Assembly (NCBI GenBank): GCA_036924085.1
Contig: JAVGWX010000019.1
Coordinates: 18,796,631-18,860,630 of the forward strand
Direction of reading: 5' to 3'
Origin: Ariolimax columbianus
Taxonomy: Eukaryota; Mollusca; Gastropoda; Stylommatophora; Arionidae
Length of the DNA stretch: 64,000 nucleotides
In this document: positions 20,471 to 31,218 of the stretch, one piece after another
Layout: each line of letters opens with the position of its first letter
How positions within the stretch are numbered: position 1 is the stretch's first letter
Translations under genes and position numbers: made by a program
Notes under the pieces: generated by a model
What the model was told of the DNA's origin: nothing
Database searches by the model: none
What the model saw: only the letters and a program-made list of their open reading frames with translations

Positions 20471-20700
20471 CTCTTCTTCTTCTTCTTCTTCTTCTTCTTC
20501 TTCTTCTTCTTCTTCTTCGTTTTCTTCTTCTTTTTCTTTACGAAAAGGGTGCTGTGATGTTGTGTAATAGTTTGCAGCGTGGCTGTGATATTTGCGCCTT
20601 CCGGACTAACACATCCGATTTCAGCAAGGCATCTTTTTGAACTTGGGTTACCTTACCTTACCTTACCTAATCTTACCTTACCGTACCTGTCTCTCATCTC
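20471..20700 (-). mobile_element. (CTT)n tail and SINE core fragment, with a CCTTA microsatellite
   Basis: A (CTT)n run at 20471-20520 is the tail of a minus-strand SINE. Its body (20575-20640), read on minus, gives GCTGAAATCGGATGTGTTAG then TCCGGAAGGCGCAAATATCA, the core shared with SINE A and the tRNA-SINE at 2395. An irregular (CCTTA)n run follows at 20645-20690. Confidence 0.65.
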
Positions 20701-20829
20701 TTATCCAGACTACACAAGTGTAGCCCGTTTCCAGGGCCACCCATTAAAGGCGGAAAAAGGGTGTGTTCCCCGCTGGTTCACTGGTTCACGCAGCTCATGT
20801 CCTCTGAATCACTTCTACTCCGTCTAAGC

Positions 20830-21840
20830 CTAGCAGCAGAATAATTCAAAAATTTTGTTCATCCTCAGAACGCCTGCAAAAGCATAAAAGGTCACCTGGC
20901 AGAGATGGAAACACCAATCGAACTGAAATTAGTCGCTGCAGGTATTGGTAGGTTGACCAATAGACACGGATCTCTATACATCACAACATTAAGTTGATAA
21001 GTTGTTTTCATTATTGGAGCTTGAACACTGCAAGGCTCCCAAATATCTAGTCGTGAAATTAGACCGCAAATTGTCTTACATAACGCATTGCCAAGACACT
21101 GACACAAAGAGTAAGACACACGCAAGAAATAATATCATCAGAAAACTGACCGGCACAACATGGGGGGCACAGCCATCAGTCCTTCGAACATCTACACTTA
21201 CCTTGTGTTTCTCCCTAGCTGAATACGCTGCGCCAGTCTGGAAAAACTATGCTCATGTGAAACTAGTTGAAATAGCAAGAAATGAGGCGAGTCGGATGGT
21301 ATCACAGTGCCTAAAACCCACCCCCATTGATAAAATATACCCCATAATTGGCATAGCGCCCCCCGATATTCGAAGAAGCGTTGCAGCAGAAGTCCAACGA
21401 GAAAAATAGGAGCACGACCCAAGGCACCCAATGTGTGGATATTAGGTACAAAACACTAGACTTAAATCCAGACATAGCTTTCTAGAAACAACAAACCCCA
21501 TACATAAAAACCCTGAACGTCGCTGTATTGAGAGGTGGCACGAATTGGTGCAGGCCCCAGAGATGAAACTTCGGGAGAAACCTGCTCCTGGACATCATCT
21601 ACCATACACAACATGGAAGTCGCTGAACAGACTCCGAACTGGTGTATCACGATGCAAGAGGAATATGGAACGATGGGGATACACAGATGATGACACATGA
21701 GATTGCGGCGCAATACAGGACCCAGGCCACCTGATGACCTTCCCCAAGCTCCATGAAACATGTAATAGGTGCGACATGCTGGAGGCAAATGACAAGACAA
21801 TCCATGTCACGGAATACTGGATGCAAGATATATAATGTGG
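20830..21840 (+). pseudogene. Jockey-like LINE, RT C-terminus to 3' end
   Basis: A 135-codon frame (21002-21409) contains PKYLVVKLDRKLSYITHCQ, RNNIIRKLTGTTWGAQ, SLAEYAAPVW and IAPPDIRRS, typical of the Jockey-clade RT C-terminal region. After frameshifts the end reads LNRLRTGVSRCKRNMERWGY, then DCGA...GHLM and ANDKTIHVTEYWMQDI with a stop, the usual Jockey C-terminal knuckle region. The 3' part is repeated in decayed form at 31830-32040. It is non-functional: several frame breaks and no 5' half. Confidence 0.8.
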
Positions 21841-22214
21841 TGCTTGGACACGGAGAGTGAAGTAATTATTGGAGTTATGTGTCCCTGGCGAAGGACTTGT
21901 GGCGGTAACGTGTGTTCCGGTTTGTTTCTGTCTAGGCTCGGTAACCGAGTCATACCTATTTATGTTAATATCCATCTTTGACCTTCAGCATAGATAAACT
22001 TTGGAATTCAAGGTCAACTTTTAGATAGCGTGTTAGCACTGAACTGTAGGAATAGTAAAGATTCCGTTAACACGCCAGTGTAGCACATTGGAAATATAGT
22101 GTTAGTCCCATATTTTGAATACACGTGTAATATGAATTACTGATAGAACCTCATATATTGTTGAAATAACCACAGGAGCATTACGACAGGGGCGCGTACT
22201 CCCATCTTAGTTCT

Positions 22215-22450
22215 TATTTTGACCCGTTCTTTGTCAATGAGTGGTCACCCTTGAGCGGGTACAACTCAGGATCCAGTCGTTTCTGTCGCGGGCGCGTGTT
22301 GTCCAGTGTGATAGTAGTCTGTCTGTTGTGTGGTCGGGAATGTTTAATTTTTCTAATGAATCTCGCCAGCGAGTTGGGGGCCGTCCCCGAGGTATCTTTT
22401 TGTCGCGCGGGAACCACATTGTAGTTATGGTACTCCATCTTTCTTCTTGT
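22215..22450 (-). pseudogene. LINE family E C-terminal fragment
   Basis: The minus frame contains RWSTITTMWFPRDKKIPRGR, then PPTRWRDSLEK and ARDRNDW, the C-terminal signature of family E (compare 25600-25850). It lies head-to-head with the RNase H fragment that starts at about 22455. Confidence 0.7.
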
Positions 22451-22454
22451 CTTC

Positions 22455-23141
22455 TAGCCAACCGGAACATGCTCCAATAACTTCCGCGCAGAAGCAGAGG
22501 CACTGAAGGCTGCAGCTGAGCTTGTAATCCAAGATAAAGATATCCACCAAGAAAAGATAGTATTCATGACTGATGCCGCGTCAGTATTAGCAGCGCTATA
22601 ACAACACAACGATGAAGATCTCGAGCAATGTATGTTCTCCCTAACACAGCTCTCAGACGAACACCCAAAGTTGGTCATACAGTGGATCCTATCCCACTGC
22701 AATATTGAAGGCAATGAAACTAGCAAAGTGTGGATGAGTATCCTTACAAACAGACAGAGTATAACATATAATGAGGCCAAGACCATAATTAAAGCCAACT
22801 TCATGGTAAAATGGGCTGATCAACACCCCGACTTCCGAGAAGAAGACAGCTACTATAACTTAACTAGAGAAGAGCAAGTAATCATCTTCAGACTGAGAAC
22901 TGGGCATAACAGACTCAAGGGCCATATTTACAACAATATGAGGATTGGGACAGATGACAGGTGTCCATGTGGGGAGCATATCATGACCGTGGAACACATC
23001 CTGCAAAGCTGCACGCTAACGCAGGAAAAGAGAGAACAATACTGGCCTCGTGAGACAGATATGAGACAAAAGATGTATGCAGTTAAAATAACCTTACAAA
23101 CAACGGTGTCCTTTCTAAGAGAAACCGGGACCTTGATCTGA
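22455..23141 (+). pseudogene. I-like LINE: RNase H and knuckle
   Basis: Begins SNNFRAEAEALKAAA (RNase H Glu), then FMTDAASVLAAL (Asp) followed by an in-frame TAA. The 169-codon frame from 22632 continues VIQWILSHCNIEGNE, then the spacer, IIFRLRTGHNRL and RCPCGEHIMTVEHILQSC (C-x-C-x8-H-x4-C), ending at FLRETGTLI and stop. The ADRLAKEG-like segment after GNE is deleted, which removes the last catalytic Asp region. The tail, GAACGAAAAAGAGGAAGAAA, is a decayed GAA tail. Non-functional. Confidence 0.78.
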
Positions 23142-23199
23142 GGATGAACGAAAAAGAGGAAGAAATGTTACTTTTTATTATGCCCAACATGGCATTAAC

Positions 23200-23440
23200 C
23201 TTTTTCACTGCCACCTGGACTTGCTGACACACCTTTCCAGTATGATCCTCAGGTTTGTATCATCGCCATACAATTTATCTCGCAATTCGGTTGTGAGGGT
23301 CCTGAAGTCACTCTGCTTCTCTCTTGGAGCTGACAGACCCGCAGAACATGTTCCACTGTTTGTTTGTTCTCCCCACACGAACACATGTCTGTGTGTCCAA
23401 TTTTTAAATTTGTCGAAAAGATGATTATTCAATCTGCAGT
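23200..23440 (-). pseudogene. LINE knuckle fragment
   Basis: The minus strand, with one frame change, reads RLNNHLFDKFKIGHTDMCSCGE, shortened here, then a TVEHVLRVC half-knuckle and ELRDKLYGDDTNLR. This is the extreme C-terminus of an RNase H-type LINE of another subfamily than the + copies nearby. Confidence 0.6.
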
Positions 23441-23486
23441 TACCCGTTCACAGTCTGAATATTGTCGCTTGATCTCTTCTTGACAA

Positions 23487-23520
23487 AGAAGAAGAAGAAG
23501 AAGAAGAAGAAGAAGAAGAA
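23487..23520. repeat. (GAA)n microsatellite
   Basis: Eleven GAA-type triplets immediately before the LINE target-site duplication at 23521. Part of the target region for the LINE insertion that follows. Confidence 0.9.
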
Positions 23521-23538
23521 GATCCTGGATGTTCTCTG

Positions 23539-23556
23539 CTGCAAAATTGCCCGACA

Positions 23557-23588
<32 letters not shown>

Positions 23589-24139
23589 CTTCTTCTTCTT
23601 CTTCTTCTTCTTCGTTCATTCTCAATCTCCCGCTACCAAACCCTGAAAGGGCTTAAGTAGCAGAATGTAGTCCAGAGAACGGAATGCGTTGTGTCGTAGT
23701 TTACAGCTTGACTGCGATATTTGCACCTGTCGGTCCAGCACATCCGACTTCAGCAAGCCTTTTTTGAGTACCGGGTTAGCATTCCCTTTTCGATCCCTTC
23801 TCCTTAGCCAGTCTGCAGCCTGTTATCCAGGATCACCGGGTGGAGGTGTAGAAGGGTCTTTGTAGCTTTGGTTCGCTGGCCCTGACGCTAGCAGTCAGCT
23901 ATGGGTCGCTGACCACTGCAGCTCATGCGCTGCTCAGCGTCTTGATCGCGCCCTACATACGAGGACCAGAGAAAGCATATGTGGCCATCACCAGTGCCAT
24001 CACCACTAGAAAAGCTCTATGGCAGTGTCGACAGCCTCGGGATGACAGCTGCTTTCTTCGAACAAATTCAAGTTGACGTCTGACAGCGTACGAAGAAGAA
24101 GAAGAAGAAGAAGAAGAAGAAGAAGAAGAAGAAGAAGAA
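23539..24139 (+). mobile_element. I-like LINE 3' end, split by a SINE A, with 18-bp target-site duplication
   Basis: Flanked by GATCCTGGATGTTCTCTG at 23521-23538 and 24140-24157. The LINE starts CTGCAAAATTGCCCGACATA, is interrupted by SINE A (23560-23949), resumes CATACGAGGACCAGAGAAAG and ends GACAGCGTACGAAG plus (GAA)n at 24092-24139. Only the last 60 or so codons of the LINE ORF are present (knuckle end through AAFFEQIQVDV and stop). Confidence 0.88.
23560..23949 (-). mobile_element. SINE family A nested in LINE
   Basis: Reverse-oriented SINE A with a long (CTT)n tail at 23560-23612 and head CTTGATC(G)C at 23941-23949. Its target-site duplication is GCCCGACATAC / GCCCTACATAC (23549-23559 and 23950-23960), with one mismatch, inside the LINE knuckle codons. 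It therefore inserted after the LINE. Confidence 0.88.
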
Positions 24140-24449
24140 GATCCTGGATGTTCTCTGTGCCACTTTTTTAAAAGTTAAACGTTATCATTGTCTTCATTTC
24201 TTCCTAAGTAGCTATATCGTCAGTTTGGGGTTTGCCACTTCCCTCTTTTACCAGTCTATCGCCCTTCTCATATCCGTGTATCTTACAGTGTATAGGGATC
24301 TGCTGAATTTTGACTCTGTTGAAACTTTGGCTTGTATTCATGAGTGCCTCCGGCAGGCTGTCCAATTCATTGTTTTTATGGTTGCAAAATAATTTTAGGT
24401 ATTTGAAAGAACCTGGGAAAGACATCTGGAAATTACCGAATAAAAGGCA

Positions 24450-24600
24450 GTTTCTGTAAGTATCCACAGACCACAAGATCCGCAAACTGTAAGGATTCAC
24501 AAGACCACAAGATCCACAAACTGTAAGAATCCACAGTACCACAAGATCCACAAACTGTAAGGATCCACAGACCACAAGATCCACAAACTGTAAGATACAA
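24450..24600. repeat. 34-bp tandem repeat, about 4 units
   Basis: Units of CCACAAGATCCACAAACTGT plus AAGGATCCACAGA, 34 bp with small indels. It lies immediately upstream of a LINE C fragment. Source not identified. Confidence 0.85.
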
Positions 24601-24609
24601 CTTGAACGG

Positions 24610-25090
24610 GAGTTCAAATATCTGGAAAACATAATTAAAACCAAGCTCAGGGTTTACAATACATGTGCTGTCACCATGTTCTGGCGGTAACAAAACTTGG
24701 GCAACTAACGAAGCTTTGGCAACCTATGCTGAACGAGAAAACAGGCTTCCTACCTACCAATCATCTACGTCGCATGTTATCCATTCTTGGAATTACATGG
24801 AGGGACAGATTTGTGAATGCAGAGGTGAGCTCTAGCACCGGTTTTCTAATCATGTACACTTTCCTAAGACAAAGAAGACTAATATGGCTTGGTTATGTTA
24901 GTCGCATTTAGATGGCCGCATCCCAAAAGATACCCTCTATGGTTTTTTGGCGGATGGCAACAGAAATTAAGATAGCCTAGGTTCAATGATGCGCGTAAGT
25001 GTGACAGGAAATCCACTGGAATGAGTTTGACACCATGGAAACGAAATATCGGTCCAAGTGGGTGCATACCCTGAAGAGTCAACTCGTACT
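24610..25090 (+). pseudogene. LINE family C RT C-terminal fragment
   Basis: Reading across frames: EFKYLENIIKTKLRVYNTCA, then LRRMLSILGITWRDRFVNAE, TLFLRQRRLIWLGYVSRI-like and RIPKDTLYGFLAD-like. These are the standard C-terminal RT landmarks of family C. Multiple frameshifts and stops; inactive. Confidence 0.68.
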
Positions 25091-25229
25091 GGGTAAAAAG
25101 GAGCTTTTACAACACGGAGAAATGAAAGGTCAATGTCACAGGGAGAAGGATAAGCAATATTTCATGATGAGAGTTACCACCCCAAGGTCGTATCATTATA
25201 TAGTCTTTCATGAATGAAAGGGGTTACTA

Positions 25230-25375
25230 CTGAAAAGAGCGTTAGGTTATCGGTTGTCGTAGCTCGGGATGTGAGGAAAGGTACAACAACCCACCACTTA
25301 ACGTCCTTTTTAGGGCGCACAAAAATAGTAATCTTACTTATTGTGGGCATTCAACAACAACAACTACAATGACCC
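25230..25375 (+). mobile_element. SINE family B, 5'-truncated
   Basis: CGGGATGTGAGGAAAGGTAC, ACAACCCACCACTTAACGTC, ATTGTGGGCATTC and (AAC)n. Matches the 3' third of SINE B. Confidence 0.75.
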
Positions 25376-25419
25376 AAGCAAAGCACTAAACCAAAGAAAT
25401 AAATGTAAATTACAGAAAC

Positions 25420-25905
25420 ATGAAAACTCACGAAGGAGATGGAGTCCAAACTCAGAGTGACCTAAGTCTCCATCAAGAGACGCGTGGTCGGTTTCATGTT
25501 TCATAGTCAGCGGACAAAAGGTCTTCACAACTCGGACATACGTCAGTTGCCACTGGTGGAGAATGCAGTTATCTATGCAGACAAGATGAAACATCGAGGT
25601 GGGAGTGGGCTAGAGGGGAGAGAGAGAGAGAAAGAGACTTACTATAAAGAATGGACGATAGATGGAGCACGGCGACAGCAATATGGTACCCCAGAGACAA
25701 GAAGCGACCACAGGGACGACCACCAACATGTTGGTCGGACTCCCTTGCATCCCGCAACAGTATTAACTATGCCCCAGATCGTCGACTCATTATCCACTGG
25801 TACACCGTGGCCCAAGACAGGAACCGTTGTAGGAGAAGTTGGGATCTGGACGGTGAAACCACCGCCGAAGAACGGGTCATATCCAGTAATCCAGTAATGT
25901 AGAAA
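25420..25905 (+). pseudogene. LINE family E C-terminal fragment
   Basis: Contains the family E landmarks HSQRTKGLHNSDIRQLPLVE, IYADKMKHR, then (after a shift) DDRWSTATAIWYPRDKKRPQ, GRPPTCWSDSLASR and GETTAEER. This copy has a single TKGLHN unit, useful as the unexpanded reference for the 32-bp array at 55030-55195. Confidence 0.75.
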
Positions 25906-26034
25906 GGTGGACATGTGTGTAAGTTGATTGACTGATTGGCATTTTCACTCCAGGTGTAGTATAGTGTTAACATCTCAGTTGGTCATCTTACCAGAAGCCT
26001 GCACTCGAGAATTTACAGAAATGGTTTTGCAGGA

Positions 26035-26115
26035 TAAGGCTGCTAGCCCCATGAACAACTATCTTTAGTCACCTTTTACGACTTGCTTTGGACGTTACAG
26101 TTGTCATTTTTTTCC
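26035..26115 (+). mobile_element. Element M fragment
   Basis: GCTAGCCCCATGAACAACTA followed by TTTAGTCACCTTTTACGACT and GGACGTTACAGTTGTCAT, the shared core of element M. Confidence 0.55.
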
Positions 26116-26559
26116 TTTCTGGAGATGTATGTATAAGAAATGTATGTTTGAAATTACCCTCGCCTCGTGTTTTCCCTCACCTCTGGAGGCAGCTGGCGGG
26201 GGTGTAGATGATGTGTATGTGTTTAACCCGAGTCTTTGTCATGGAAAACAAAATAGGTCCGCTGTTTCCTTTCTTCCATGTTGTAAAGGTTAGTCCCATG
26301 TCAACAATTTCCGTCCGAGATGAAGATAAGTTGTAATGTACTAAACATGACGTAGCACAGGGCCGCAGCGCCGATGTGTGAGTCAATCGTGGCCCTGTGT
26401 GAATATTTCCTAGCCCCACCTAACAGGTGAAGATCACCATTCTCGTTAAGTTCGGTCGTCTGCTGTTCGTTTCCACCTTTTGGTAAGAATTCTGGTCTCT
26501 TAAAGATGTTTTCCCGAACAGGATAGCTACTTATGATTCTCAAACACCAATAGTTTTTA

Positions 26560-26770
26560 TTTACTTGCACAGCCTGTACACGGCACCTCCAAGTTTATCG
26601 TCCCTCTCCAATATAACTAGACACTCATCTCAACTCCTTTGAGACCAGGGGATGCTTAAAATGTGTGGGGTTCGAAACCTAACATTTCTCTCTTTCGTTC
26701 GTTCACTTCCGGAGTGGCGAGCGCCTGATCGCTCAGCTTTAACGAGCCCGCCCGTTGCAAATGTTGAGAT
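26560..26770 (-). mobile_element. Possible tRNA-headed SINE
   Basis: The minus strand carries TGAGCGATCAGGCGCTCGCC (A-box-like) and AGGTTTCGAACCCC (B-box-like), followed by a SINE-like body with CTGGTCTCAAAGGAGTTGAG. Spacing is longer than in a functional tRNA. Boundaries not resolved. Confidence 0.4.
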
Positions 26771-26944
26771 ACAGACTTCCTGACAGAGTGCCAGCTGTAG
26801 TAAAGACCATGTGCTTCACTTGGAGCGGAAATACGAATCATCATCACGTGCAATCTATAAAATAGAAATCTGTCAAATTTGGCATTGTGCAACCTGGCTA
26901 GAGCGAAGTATATATATATATAAATATATATTCTATGGAGAACT

Positions 26945-27230
26945 GATAGGCTGGTCTGGTCTGGCACAAGATACTGACCAAGACCAACCTCTATTCCATG
27001 TACCGTCTCCTGGAAACAGGCTGTTTTCAAGGCAGTCTAACTAACAAGATGTGGAGCGAAGTGATCTCCGCAGTAGTGAGCGTTACGCATTTGAATCCAA
27101 GCATATCACAACAGTCTGGAGCAACCAGGTCTACCTTCATTAGCTCACTCGGGATGTGAGGAAAGCTACTGCAACCCGCCACCGTTCCTTTTGGAGCGCA
27201 AAAATGAGTAAACTTTATCAGTGTTGGCAT
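26945..27230 (+). mobile_element. SINE family B, near-complete
   Basis: Starts GGTCTGGTCTGGCACAAGAT, then ACTGACCAAGACC, CCGCAGTAGTGAGCGTTACG, CACTCGGGATGTGAGGAAAG and TGTTGGCATTC, leading directly into the CAA array. Best view of the family 5' end. No ORF. Confidence 0.82.
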
Positions 27231-27643
27231 TCAACAACAACAACAGCAACAACAAACAATAAACAACAACAACAACAAACAAACAACAATAAACAACAAC
27301 AAAAAACAAAAACAACCAACAACAACAACAACAAACAACAATAAAAAAACAACAATCAACAGCAACAAACAACAACAACAAAAAACAACAACAACAACCA
27401 ATAAACAACAACAACAACAAACAAACAACAATAAACAACAACAAAAAACAAAAACAACCAACAACAAACAACAACAACAACAAACAACAATAAAAAAAAC
27501 AACAATCAACAGCAACAAACAACAACAACAAAAAACAACAACAACAACAATAAACAACAACGACAAACAACAACAACAAACAACAATAAACAACAACAAC
27601 AACGACAAACAACAACAACAACAAACAACAACAACAAACAACA
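27231..27643. repeat. (CAA)n-type array expanded from a SINE B tail
   Basis: About 410 bp of AAC/CAA triplets with CAAACAA, AATAAA and ATCAACAGC interruptions. A block with AAAAACAACAATCAACAGC recurs about 145 bp apart (27345 and 27490), so part of it was duplicated as a longer unit. The minus frames of 161-200 Val/Leu/Cys codons are artefacts. Confidence 0.93.
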
Positions 27644-28394
27644 TGTGAAGCGCTATAAACTGCAATACACGATTTCCAAGTCTGTCGATTCCACGAGAGA
27701 AGCAAATTGACAGCATACCTCTTTGAGACCCCGATGAGAGTTAAACTGTATTGTGACGAGAAAAACAAAGTTGATGATATAAATTGTTGTGACTGTTTGT
27801 GTGTGAACTAAGAAGATGTTCAAGAGAGCGTCATTGTTTTCAATTATAGCGCCATGATTGGTTGATTCTTAGTTCCGTTCATGTAAAGGAAATGGCCGCC
27901 ACTTGAATTGATATCTTCACAAGAATCTTAGCTCAGAATATTTGTAACAGCCTGTGTCATAGCAACCAATCAACCGATCAACCAATCAGAGCACTGAGCT
28001 TCTTCCTGCGGAACAAAGATCTTCAACAAATATTCGTCCTATCAGCATATATTGTTCTGGCCACGACCTTTTTCCTTTCAAGTTCGCCAAAAATCTCCCT
28101 TATTCTGTATGTTTAAATCTGTCCCTACTTCTTCAGCCCTGTGGATTCCAGGACAGGGACTTTCTAGTAATACTGTGAACTTCCGTTATGCAAACCACAT
28201 GCATAACTATTGTAGTTGTGTTTTACGACTAGCTTTTGAGGTTACGGCAGATGAGGTTTATTCAACCCAGGTATCAAATACGTAGTAGCCTCTTTAAGAT
28301 CATGACTGACTATAGAATGGTACGTCTTTTGATCAGTAAGTCCTTGCTGAGTTCTTGACCTTGTCGTGCTATCTTACCACTTCCGCATGTGGAG

Positions 28395-28700
28395 GCTGAA
28401 AATGCAGCAGTAAATGAGCAGCAAGCGACGTATAGATGGCTACTTGCATCAGGGTCAGTGACCCATAACTCACATATACTCTATTCTGTCTCCAAGGTAG
28501 ATCTGGAAACAGACTGCAACAATGCAGCCTGGCTAAAATATTAGGGATCGAAGACGGAAGGCAAACCCGGTCTCATAAATGCCCTGCTGAAATCGGATGT
28601 GTCGGGCCGAAAGGCGCAGATATCGCAGTCTCGCTGTAAATAACGACACAAAGTTGTTTTTTTTCATGACGAATGCAGAAGAAGAAGAAGAGGAAGAGGA
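28395..28700 (+). mobile_element. SINE A-related copy (different 5' half) in the lectin intron
   Basis: Shares AGGGATCGAAGACGGAAGGC, CTGAAATCGGATGTGTCGGG and the A/GCGCAGATATCGCAGTC core with SINE A and ends GAATGCAGAAGAAGAAGAAG, but its 5' half (GTAAATGAGCAGCAAGCGAC onward) matches the copy at 43590-43965 instead. The end lies about 65 bp before the lectin splice acceptor. Confidence 0.75.
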
Positions 28701-28763
28701 TGAGGAAAAAGAAGAAATGTAACTGATAATATATTCACTTTTCTTGTATACCTTCATTTCCAG

Positions 28764-29002
28764 GAAGTATGATCGTTTACGAAGAAGAGATCCACATAGG
28801 TGGCCGGGTCAACATGCCGCATGGTACAATCAGCTCCAAGCTAAAACGCAATAACCTCTTCGTTGACTGGCAACCAGGACAACCAGATGGTAAAGATGGC
28901 GAGGACTGCGTCACTGTCAGCAAAAAGCCGCGAAAACCAGACATTAAGATGAGAGATAACAACTGTACAGATATTGTCGCCAGGTTCCTTTGCGAATTGT
29001 AA
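28764..29002 (+). CDS. C-type lectin domain protein, last exon
   Basis: A splice acceptor (CCTTCATTTCCAG, ending 28763) opens an exon of 79 codons ending in TAA. It encodes the C-terminal half of a C-type lectin-like domain: FVDWQPGQPDGKDGEDCVTV, then DNNCTDIVARFLCEL and stop. The three last conserved cysteines (EDC, NNC, FLC) are present. QPD in the binding loop is the galactose-type variant (EPN is mannose-type), so galactose-like Ca-dependent binding is predicted. WND is replaced by RDN, so calcium binding could be altered. The 5' exons (signal peptide, first half) were not found. An AATAAA at 29554-29559 could be the polyadenylation signal. Confidence 0.85.
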
Positions 29003-29826
29003 GGTGTACACGCAGACATATACATACGTTCGGGTGCATAATCTCTTATGCGAAATTATGAAAACAGTTAATCTACTTAAAATTTTTTGTTGCGATACAA
29101 ATCTCACGTTTGGCGCCAACACAACAAAATGGTGCTTACTATTAGTGAACGCCGGCCACATCACGGGGACAACCTACGGTGTCAAAAAAAAAAAAAAAAA
29201 CGGCCAGCCACCTGATAATGCCACTTGCTGTTTCGCTTTTAAAATAACTATAAATTGTTTTGTTTTCAATCCGAAGCCAATTTTTATTAAACAGTTCAGG
29301 TAACTCTTATTAACACGGGTTATACAATATTTTGTAGTTCATGCGACCATATCCACACGTGGTCTTCGAAATTGTTAGCGTATTTTTAACTTGTCAATCT
29401 TTTTGTTAAAGTTTTTCAAGACAAAAATCCTCCGTAATTTAATGACTTTTTCCTTCGCCATCTGCTCCCCCACCTACTCATTACTTCTCACCACCAACCC
29501 CAACCCCGGCTCCTCCCCCGCAGGAAAACGTGTTATTCTCCCTATTATTTCCGAATAAAATTATGGATAATGTTTCTAGATCTTTCTTTCAAACGCGTAA
29601 TATTAATGTAAACTCAAACGTATTCTGGTCTGTGTTAATGGCAAAGCGTGCAATAGCATATGTTCGAGAGTCCTAAATCCCAGTCTACTTTAGATAGGCC
29701 GTCTGTCTCACCAGAAAAATCCTTATGAAACGTCACATTCTAAGGCCGACTAAATAACGGAGCTCATATTGTGCCAAGGTTTATAATCTATCAATGCTCC
29801 ACACAGAAAAATAAGACAAATTCACT
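29003..29826. other. Downstream of lectin exon, no other gene
   Basis: Probable 3' UTR and flanking DNA. It holds a poly(A) run at 29184-29200 and AATAAA at 29554. A 109-codon frame (28974-29303) overlaps the lectin end in another frame and has no family signature. Confidence 0.5.
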
Positions 29827-30183
29827 CTTCTTCTTCTTCTTCTTCTTCGTTCGTTCTCAATCTCCCATTACCAAACACTGAAAGGGCTTAAGTAGCAGAA
29901 TGTAGTCCAGAGAACGGAATGCGTTGTGTCGTAGTTTACAGCGATATCTGCACCTTTCGGTCCAACACATCCGACTTTAGCAAGCATTTTTTGAGTACCG
30001 GGTTAGCATTCCCTCTTCGATCCCTTCTCCTTAGCCAGTCTGCCCTGCTGCATCCTGTTATCCAGGATCACCATGTAGAGGTGTAGAAGGGTCTTGGCAG
30101 CTATGGTTCGCTGGCCCTGACGCTAGCAGTCAGCTATGGGTCGCTGACCACTGCAGCTCTTGCGCTGCTCAGCATCCTGATCC
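29827..30183 (-). mobile_element. SINE family A, full-length
   Basis: Tail (CTT)n at 29827-29850, then GTTCGTTCTCAATCTCCC, ending CTGATCC at 30183. The target-site duplication CAAATTCACT lies at 29817-29826 and 30184-30193. About 357 bp, same ends as the copy at 2652. Confidence 0.88.
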
Positions 30184-30189
30184 CAAATT

Positions 30190-30885
30190 CACTGTTCAAA
30201 ACACAACAAATCACAGTTGAAAGTTATCCTTTCACAGAATCTTGCCCTAAAACCATCTTTGTTTCCCGAACACGATGTTGTAGTTGCACTGATAGTTGAC
30301 ACATGTAAGCTCAGTAATGTAATCAGCCTTCGAATGTTACGTTTCAAATGGATCCCCCTGGTAGTCAGACTATCTATATATTAATGTAGGCTGTTTCTCA
30401 ACCCTAGTGAAGAAAAATTATCGAATCATTTTTATCCCACTTAATATACACACCCCAAAAGGAATGTTAACAAATTAGTAGTGCTCAGCTCTGAAATAGT
30501 TCGTTAAGTTCCTGACTTTTATCCATCCGACTACCCCACACGGAAAATTAAAACTATGGAAATACGTCTTGTCCAAAGAGTTACAGATAAGAGATTGTGT
30601 ACCAGAATATGTAGACGATCAACTCATCGTCCATGTCAAATAATAAACCAAAATAAATCCGTATCTATATCTACGTGATTTATTACATTATCTTCTGATA
30701 GAGCAGTGAGTGGAAGCATCTGGTCCGCGGTCTCCGTGGCCCGTCAAGTCTTATCCTATCCGACCACACCACGCGAGTGACGTCACGATAACATCACGTG
30801 ATAACAATTAGTTTGAGATACGGGAGACAAGTTGTTAAAGAAAAAAGGTAAATGTTTCAATTAGAGAAACAGCTTCTATGTGGCT
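30190..30885. other. Spacer, nothing recognised
   Basis: AT-rich sequence with no frame above 60 codons and no match to other repeats in the window. Confidence 0.4.
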
Positions 30886-31218
30886 TCTTCTTCTTCTCTA
30901 CCTTCTTCTTCTTCTCAACTTTGTCCTTCTTCTTCATCGTTCTTCTTCTTCCTTCTCTTCCTCACCTCTACTTCTTCTTCCTCTTCTTCTTCTTCACCTC
31001 CTTCTCGTCTTCTCTACTTCCTCCTTCTTCTTCTTCTTCCTCTTCTTCTTCTTCTTCTTCCTCTTCTTCTCCACCTCCTCCTTCATCTTCCTCGTCATCT
31101 TTTTCTCCACCTATTCCTCCATCTTTTTCGTCTTTTTCAGCTTCTTCTTCTTCTTCTCCATTTATTAATCTATCGATTTCTTCTTCTTCATCTTCTTCTT
31201 CCTCTTTTTCTTCTTCTT
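30886..31218. repeat. Polypyrimidine (CTT)n-type tract
   Basis: About 330 bp of CTT/TTC/CCT triplets on +, the complement type of the GAA tails. Three overlapping frames of 96-127 Ser/Leu/Pro/Phe codons are artefacts. It abuts repeat element D at about 31215. Confidence 0.9.

Noticed and set aside
27166..27768. 200-codon minus frame of Val, Leu and Cys resembling a membrane protein
   Set aside because: Read-through of the CAA array; hydrophobicity follows from GTT/TTG codons.
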